Below are positions 5,749-6,909 of a stretch of DNA of 6,909 nt, in pieces. The translations under genes were made by a program, and so were the position numbers. The notes beneath the pieces are model-generated. The model made no database searches, was not told the DNA's origin, and was given only the letters and a program-made list of their open reading frames with translations. Position 1 is the first letter of the stretch, and each line of letters starts with the position of its first letter. The stretch is from Geminicoccaceae bacterium (lineage in GTDB: Bacteria > Pseudomonadota > Alphaproteobacteria > Geminicoccales > Geminicoccaceae), in contig JAPJRA010000114.1 in NCBI GenBank assembly GCA_030824835.1, positions 1,860 through 8,768 of the forward strand, in the 5' to 3' direction.

Positions 5749-6654
5749 ATGAGTGTGCCCCACGAGCAAAGTCGGATTCAGCTGGAAGATCTGCGCCTGC
5801 TGGCGGCGGTGGCCGAGGCCGGCTCGCTGGCCGGTGCCGCGCGGCGGCTCCGGATCAATCATGCCAGCGCTTGGCGGCGGCTCGGGGCGTTGGAGGGCCG
5901 GTTGGGCGTGCGGCTGTTCGAGCGCGGCCGGGACGGCTATGCGCCGACGGCGGCAGGCGAGGAGTCGATCGCGACTGCCGCCCGCACCCTGGCTGCGCTG
6001 GCCGAGCTCGAGCGACGACTGGCCGGCCAGGATGTCCGGCCGACCGGCCCGGTGCGGCTCACGACGACCGAGACGCTGGTGGAGCTGGTGGCGCCGGCGC
6101 TGGCCGAGCTGCGCCGGACCCATCCAGGGATCGTCGTCGAGCTGGTCACCGACAATGCCTTCTTCAGCCTGACCCGCCGCGATGCGGACATCGCCCTGCG
6201 GCCGGCCACGGCGGCCCCGGAAGGGCTGGTGGCGCGGCGCCTCGGCACGGTGGCCACGGCCGCCTACGCCAGCCACGCCTACGCCGACGGACGGGCTGAG
6301 GTCGACAGTGCTGCCATGGACTGGCTGGCCCCTGACGACAGCCTCGCGCATCTCGGCTCGGCGCGCTGGATCGCTGCCCAGGTCCCGACGGACAGGATCG
6401 TCTTCCGCGCGAGCTCGCTCACCGCATTGCGGGCGGCTGCGCGTGCGGACATGGGCGTCGCGCCGCTGCCCTGCTGCATCGGCGATCCCGACCCAGCGCT
6501 GGTGCGGATAGGCCCGCCCGAGCCCGCCATGGAATCGGCGCTATGGCTGCTGACCCATCCCGACCTGCGCGGCACCGGCCGGGTCCGGGCCGTGCTGGAT
6601 CTGCTGGGGCGGCGCTTCACCCGCCACCGCCGACTGCTCGAAGGAACGGCGTGA
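5749..6654 (+). CDS. LysR-family transcriptional regulator
   Basis: A 301-residue LysR-type regulator of normal length. The N-terminal winged helix-turn-helix spans about 12-70: LEDLRLLAAVAEAGSLAGAA, the recognition helix INHASAWRRLGALEGRLG, and the wing LFERGRDGYAPTAAGE. A linker helix (about 72-95) leads to the periplasmic-binding-protein-like effector domain (about 100-290; VRLTTTETL, then RDADIALRP at 144-152 and RADMGVAPLP at 232-241). In the family these proteins act as tetramers that sense a small molecule and control a divergent gene and themselves. I chose the ATG at 5749; the frame runs upstream to a GTG at 5659, but those codons would cross the operator and overlap the GST gene. 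No clear Shine-Dalgarno is present. The divergent GST gene is the prime target; the effector is unknown. It ends 15 nt from the convergent SDR gene. Confidence 0.92.
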   Translation: MSVPHEQSRIQLEDLRLLAAVAEAGSLAGAARRLRINHASAWRRLGALEGRLGVRLFERGRDGYAPTAAGEESIATAARTLAALAELERRLAGQDVRPTGPVRLTTTETLVELVAPALAELRRTHPGIVVELVTDNAFFSLTRRDADIALRPATAAPEGLVARRLGTVATAAYASHAYADGRAEVDSAAMDWLAPDDSLAHLGSARWIAAQVPTDRIVFRASSLTALRAAARADMGVAPLPCCIGDPDPALVRIGPPEPAMESALWLLTHPDLRGTGRVRAVLDLLGRRFTRHRRLLEGTA

Positions 6655-6669
6655 GGGACGCCTGTGGCC

Positions 6670-6909
6670 TCAGTCGCGCCGCAGCCAGGCCGTGAACCTG
6701 TCCTGCCAGTCCGGATGCCAGCGCGACAGCGGCGGGCGATTCTCGGTGATGTCCTGGGCGGCCCAGAGGATGCGGCGCTCGTCGAGGCTGCGGGAGACGT
6801 CGTTGTCGGGGCAGAGGATGTAGAAGTCGCCGTGCTCCAGCGATTCCAGCATGAACTCGACGGTCTGGTCGGGCGTCCAGCTGTCTGACTCCAGCCCGGG
6901 CTCCTCGGA
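6670..6909 (-). CDS. Short-chain dehydrogenase/reductase, C-terminal part
   Basis: The last 79 residues of a protein whose start lies beyond the right edge; the frame is open to base 6909. The segments MLESLEHGDFYILCPDNDVSRSLD (20-43) and ILWAAQDITENRPPLSRWHPDW (47-68) are typical of the extended C-terminus of one group of bacterial SDR-family NAD(P)-dependent oxidoreductases. The Rossmann fold and the Tyr-x-x-x-Lys active site are not in the window, so the identification rests on these tail motifs alone. Such enzymes oxidise or reduce alcohols and ketones in the cytosol; the substrate cannot be inferred. The stop is a TGA 15 nt from the convergent LysR gene, leaving no room for a strong terminator. 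Confidence 0.75.
   Translation of the reverse strand, partial: SEEPGLESDSWTPDQTVEFMLESLEHGDFYILCPDNDVSRSLDERRILWAAQDITENRPPLSRWHPDWQDRFTAWLRRD

Overview
The window is GC-rich, densely coding DNA with strong GC bias at third codon positions. Several proteins (the CPDND-type SDR tail, the M20 hydrolase with a TYDQKHVARIG motif, the PSCAG aminotransferase tail) resemble what I know from soil or water Alphaproteobacteria of the Rhodospirillales/Hyphomicrobiales kind. That placement is inference from protein style. There are no rRNA or tRNA genes, CRISPR arrays, insertion sequences or phage genes; it looks like ordinary chromosomal metabolic sequence.

Layout, left to right. (1) 2-283 (+) is the 3' end of a PLP-dependent aspartate-type aminotransferase. 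(2) 386-688 (+) is a small two-helix membrane protein of unknown function. It converges, 4 nt apart, on (3) 693-1751 (-), a membrane-anchored endonuclease/exonuclease/phosphatase-fold hydrolase with a TTG start. (4) 1752-1859 is a 108-nt spacer with a possible degenerate REP-like unit. (5) 1860-2642 (-) is an MhpD/2-oxo-hepta-3-ene-1,7-dioate hydratase family enzyme. (6) A 78-nt divergent promoter region separates it from a two-gene amide-hydrolase operon: an M20 metallopeptidase (2721-3992, +) overlapped by 4 nt with a P1/S58 (DmpA/NylC-like) self-processing aminopeptidase-type protein (3989-4972, +). (7) 4995-5672 (-) is a glutathione S-transferase, divergent from (8) a LysR-family regulator (5749-6654, +). 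(9) 6670-6909 (-) is the C-terminal end of a short-chain dehydrogenase whose start lies beyond the right edge.

How they may work together: the M20/P1 pair is almost certainly co-translated and would cleave amide bonds of N-acylated amino acids, small peptides or xenobiotic amides. The divergent hydratase acts on 2-oxo-enoic acids of ring-cleavage pathways, and the GST, SDR and LysR regulator fit a small-molecule catabolism or detoxification neighbourhood. No single pathway can be proven from the sequence.

The most notable non-coding signal is a 35-bp inverted repeat (12-nt arms, 11 of 12 paired, 11-nt centre) at 5684-5718 in the GST/LysR divergent region. It overlaps a candidate -35 of the regulator gene and lies just downstream of an extended -10 for the GST gene, so it is a strong candidate operator. 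I found no convincing novel multi-gene system.
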